NCBI GenBank assembly: GCA_021156385.1
Contig: JAJNDL010000001.1
Location: 1-18,612 of the forward strand
DNA length: 18,612 nucleotides
Origin: Moraxellaceae bacterium
GTDB lineage: Bacteria > Pseudomonadota > Gammaproteobacteria > Pseudomonadales > Moraxellaceae
Direction of reading: 5' to 3'
A model generated the notes under the pieces. That model was not told the DNA's origin. It saw only the letters and a program-made list of their open reading frames with translations, and ran no database searches. Within the stretch, counting starts at the first letter, position 1, and the number at the start of each line of letters is the position of its first letter. The position numbers were made by a program, and so were the translations under genes. Below, piece by piece: positions 17,310 through 18,612 of this stretch.

Positions 17310-17324
17310 GCTCGAAATTCGAGC
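17310..17324. repeat. Palindrome GCTCGAA-A-TTCGAGC at the transcription start
   Basis: A perfect 15-base interrupted palindrome begins 8 bases after the -10 box, so it spans the expected start of transcription. This is a classic repressor position. It does not match the PsrA consensus known from Pseudomonas ETF-QO control. Confidence 0.5.
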
Positions 17325-17392
17325 CCCCATGCGTACTTAGCGTGTTGCCAATGCAGCGCACGCGTAATCCCGCCCGTTGAAGCCAGTTTGTC

Positions 17393-17399
17393 GAGGAGG
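17393..17399 (+). promoter_or_regulatory. Ribosome binding site fixing the ETF-QO GTG start
   Basis: GAGGAGG with spacer CTGTC before the GTG at 17405. An ATG five codons further in, at 17420, is 20 bases away from it and so less likely. Confidence 0.8.
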
Positions 17400-17404
17400 C
17401 TGTC

Positions 17405-18612
17405 GTGGAAAGAGAAGCAATGGAGTTTGACGTCGTCATCGTTGGCGGCGGTCCGGCCGGCCTGTCCGCGGCCATCCGTCTGCGGCAGCTGAGCAAGGAA
17501 ACCGGCCACGACATCTCTGTCTGCGTCGTTGAAAAAGGCTCCGAATTCGGTGCCCACATCCTCTCCGGCGCCTGTTTCGAGCCGCGCGCCCTGAACGAGC
17601 TCCTCCCGAACTGGAAGGAAGAAGGCGCCCCGCTCAACACGCCCGTCATCGGCGACGAGGTCTACTTCCTCCTCGGCGAGCAGAAGTCCGTGAAGATGCC
17701 GCACTGGGCCGTGCCCAAGCCCATGCACAACGACGGCAACTACATCATCAGCCTCGGCAACCTGGTGCGCTGGCTGGCCACCAAGGCCGAAGAACTGGAA
17801 GTGAACCTCTTCCCGGGCTTCGCGGCCGCCGAGATCCTCTACCACGAGGACGGCTCCGTGAAGGGCGTCGCCACCGGCGACATGGGCATCGACCGCCACG
17901 GCAACAAGAAGCCCTCGTTCACCCCGGGCTATGAACTGCACGCCAAGTACACGATTTTCTCCGAAGGCTGCCGCGGCCACCTCGGCAAGATCCTGATCCG
18001 CCAGTTCGACCTGGACCGCGACAAGGACCCGCAGCACTACGGCCTCGGCATCAAGGAGCTGTGGGACATCAAGCCCGAGCTGCACAAGCCGGGCCTCGTC
18101 ATGCACGGTGCCGGCTGGCCCCTGGCCGAGAACGGTGCCACCGGCGGCTGGTGGCTCTACCACCACGAGAACAACCAGATCTCCGTCGGCCTCATCACCG
18201 ACCTGAGCTACCACAATCCGTACCTGTCGCCCTTCGACGAGATGCAGCGCCTCAAGCACCACCCCGTCATCAGGAAGTATCTCGAAGGCGGCAAGCGCGT
18301 GTCCTACGGCGCGCGTGCCGTGGTCAAGGGCGGCATCAACTCGCTGCCGAAGACCACCTTCCCGGGCGGCATCATCATCGGCGACGACGCCGGCTACCTG
18401 AACTTCTCCAAGATCAAGGGCAGCCACACCGCCATGAAGTCCGGCATGCTGGCCGCAGAGGCGATTGCCGAAGCCCTTAAGGCCGGCGCCGAAGGCCGCA
18501 CCGAACTCACTGCCTTCACCGAGAAGTTCAAGGCGTCCTGGCTGTACGACGAGCTCTACAACTCGCGCAACTTCGGCCCGGCCCTGCACCGCATGGGCAC
18601 CTTCATGGGCGG
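17405..18612 (+). CDS. Electron transfer flavoprotein-ubiquinone oxidoreductase, N-terminal part
   Basis: 402 codons are visible before the window ends; the family is about 550 residues, so the C-terminal part with the 4Fe-4S cysteines is outside. The enzyme sits on the inner membrane and passes electrons from reduced ETF, which is filled by acyl-CoA and related dehydrogenases, to ubiquinone. The FAD dinucleotide motif VVIVGGGPAGLSAA starts at residue 10, and VVEKGSEFGAHILSG follows. The GDDAGYLNFSKIKGSH segment and TAMKSGMLAAEA (KIKGSH begins at 336) are typical of ETF-QO. The commoner GC.AG form is here GDDAG. The start is the GTG at 17405, with a perfect ribosome binding site. It has its own promoter and a likely operator, and diverges from the DUF1285 gene. 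Confidence 0.96.
   Translation, partial: MEREAMEFDVVIVGGGPAGLSAAIRLRQLSKETGHDISVCVVEKGSEFGAHILSGACFEPRALNELLPNWKEEGAPLNTPVIGDEVYFLLGEQKSVKMPHWAVPKPMHNDGNYIISLGNLVRWLATKAEELEVNLFPGFAAAEILYHEDGSVKGVATGDMGIDRHGNKKPSFTPGYELHAKYTIFSEGCRGHLGKILIRQFDLDRDKDPQHYGLGIKELWDIKPELHKPGLVMHGAGWPLAENGATGGWWLYHHENNQISVGLITDLSYHNPYLSPFDEMQRLKHHPVIRKYLEGGKRVSYGARAVVKGGINSLPKTTFPGGIIIGDDAGYLNFSKIKGSHTAMKSGMLAAEAIAEALKAGAEGRTELTAFTEKFKASWLYDELYNSRNFGPALHRMGTFMG

Noticed and set aside
17282..18589. Minus-strand frame opposite ETF-QO
   Set aside because: Low-complexity shadow of a strongly biased, clearly recognised plus-strand gene.

Overview
The window is a GC-rich stretch of bacterial chromosome, most likely from a gammaproteobacterium. 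The signs are an adjacent RluA and RapA pair (neighbours in Escherichia coli too), a DUF1285 protein, a proteobacterial ETF-ubiquinone oxidoreductase and a TonB-dependent receptor. I cannot place it below class from this sequence. I see no tRNA, rRNA, CRISPR array, transposase or integrase, so this looks like ordinary chromosome rather than an island. Both ends cut through genes.

Left part (1-4050): the N-terminal part of a secreted repeat-type surface protein (minus strand) diverges from a short-chain dehydrogenase (plus strand) across a 419-base AT-richer gap. The dehydrogenase ends at a clear intrinsic terminator. Next come three minus-strand genes: an extradiol DODA-type dioxygenase, a 22-codon ORF with a good ribosome binding site, and a cyclopropane-fatty-acid synthase. 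They may form one transcript.

Middle left (4051-7702): a divergent promoter region leads into rluA (23S rRNA/tRNA pseudouridine synthase) and rapA (RNA polymerase recycling ATPase). These are nearly abutting and probably co-transcribed. rapA collides tail to tail with the next operon, and the two stop codons share the bases CTAG.

Centre (7699-15124, minus strand): a tight four-gene signalling operon. In transcription order it encodes a TonB-dependent outer-membrane receptor, a periplasmic YfiR (DUF4154) protein, a membrane histidine kinase built as TM-CHASE8-like-TM-HAMP-PAS-GAF-HisKA-HATPase-REC, and a soluble REC-HisKA-HATPase-pseudoREC-REC hybrid kinase. Gaps are 4 and 16 bases and one junction overlaps by 13 bases. 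The known YfiBNR system pairs periplasmic YfiR with a CHASE8-type sensor on a diguanylate cyclase (YfiN). Here the same kind of sensor seems to sit on a histidine kinase, and a TonB-dependent receptor takes the outer-membrane position. This is the most interesting part of the window. No output domain (DNA-binding, GGDEF or EAL) is encoded with it, so the end point of the phosphorelay lies elsewhere.

Right part (15125-18612): a 419-base gap holds a candidate promoter and a long hairpin-rich leader for the receptor operon. It is followed by a poorly recognisable protein with faint resemblance to heme-oxygenase-like diiron enzymes (minus), a 201-base gap with three inverted repeats, a DUF1285 protein (minus), and a divergent, well-formed promoter driving ETF-ubiquinone oxidoreductase (plus, truncated by the window end).
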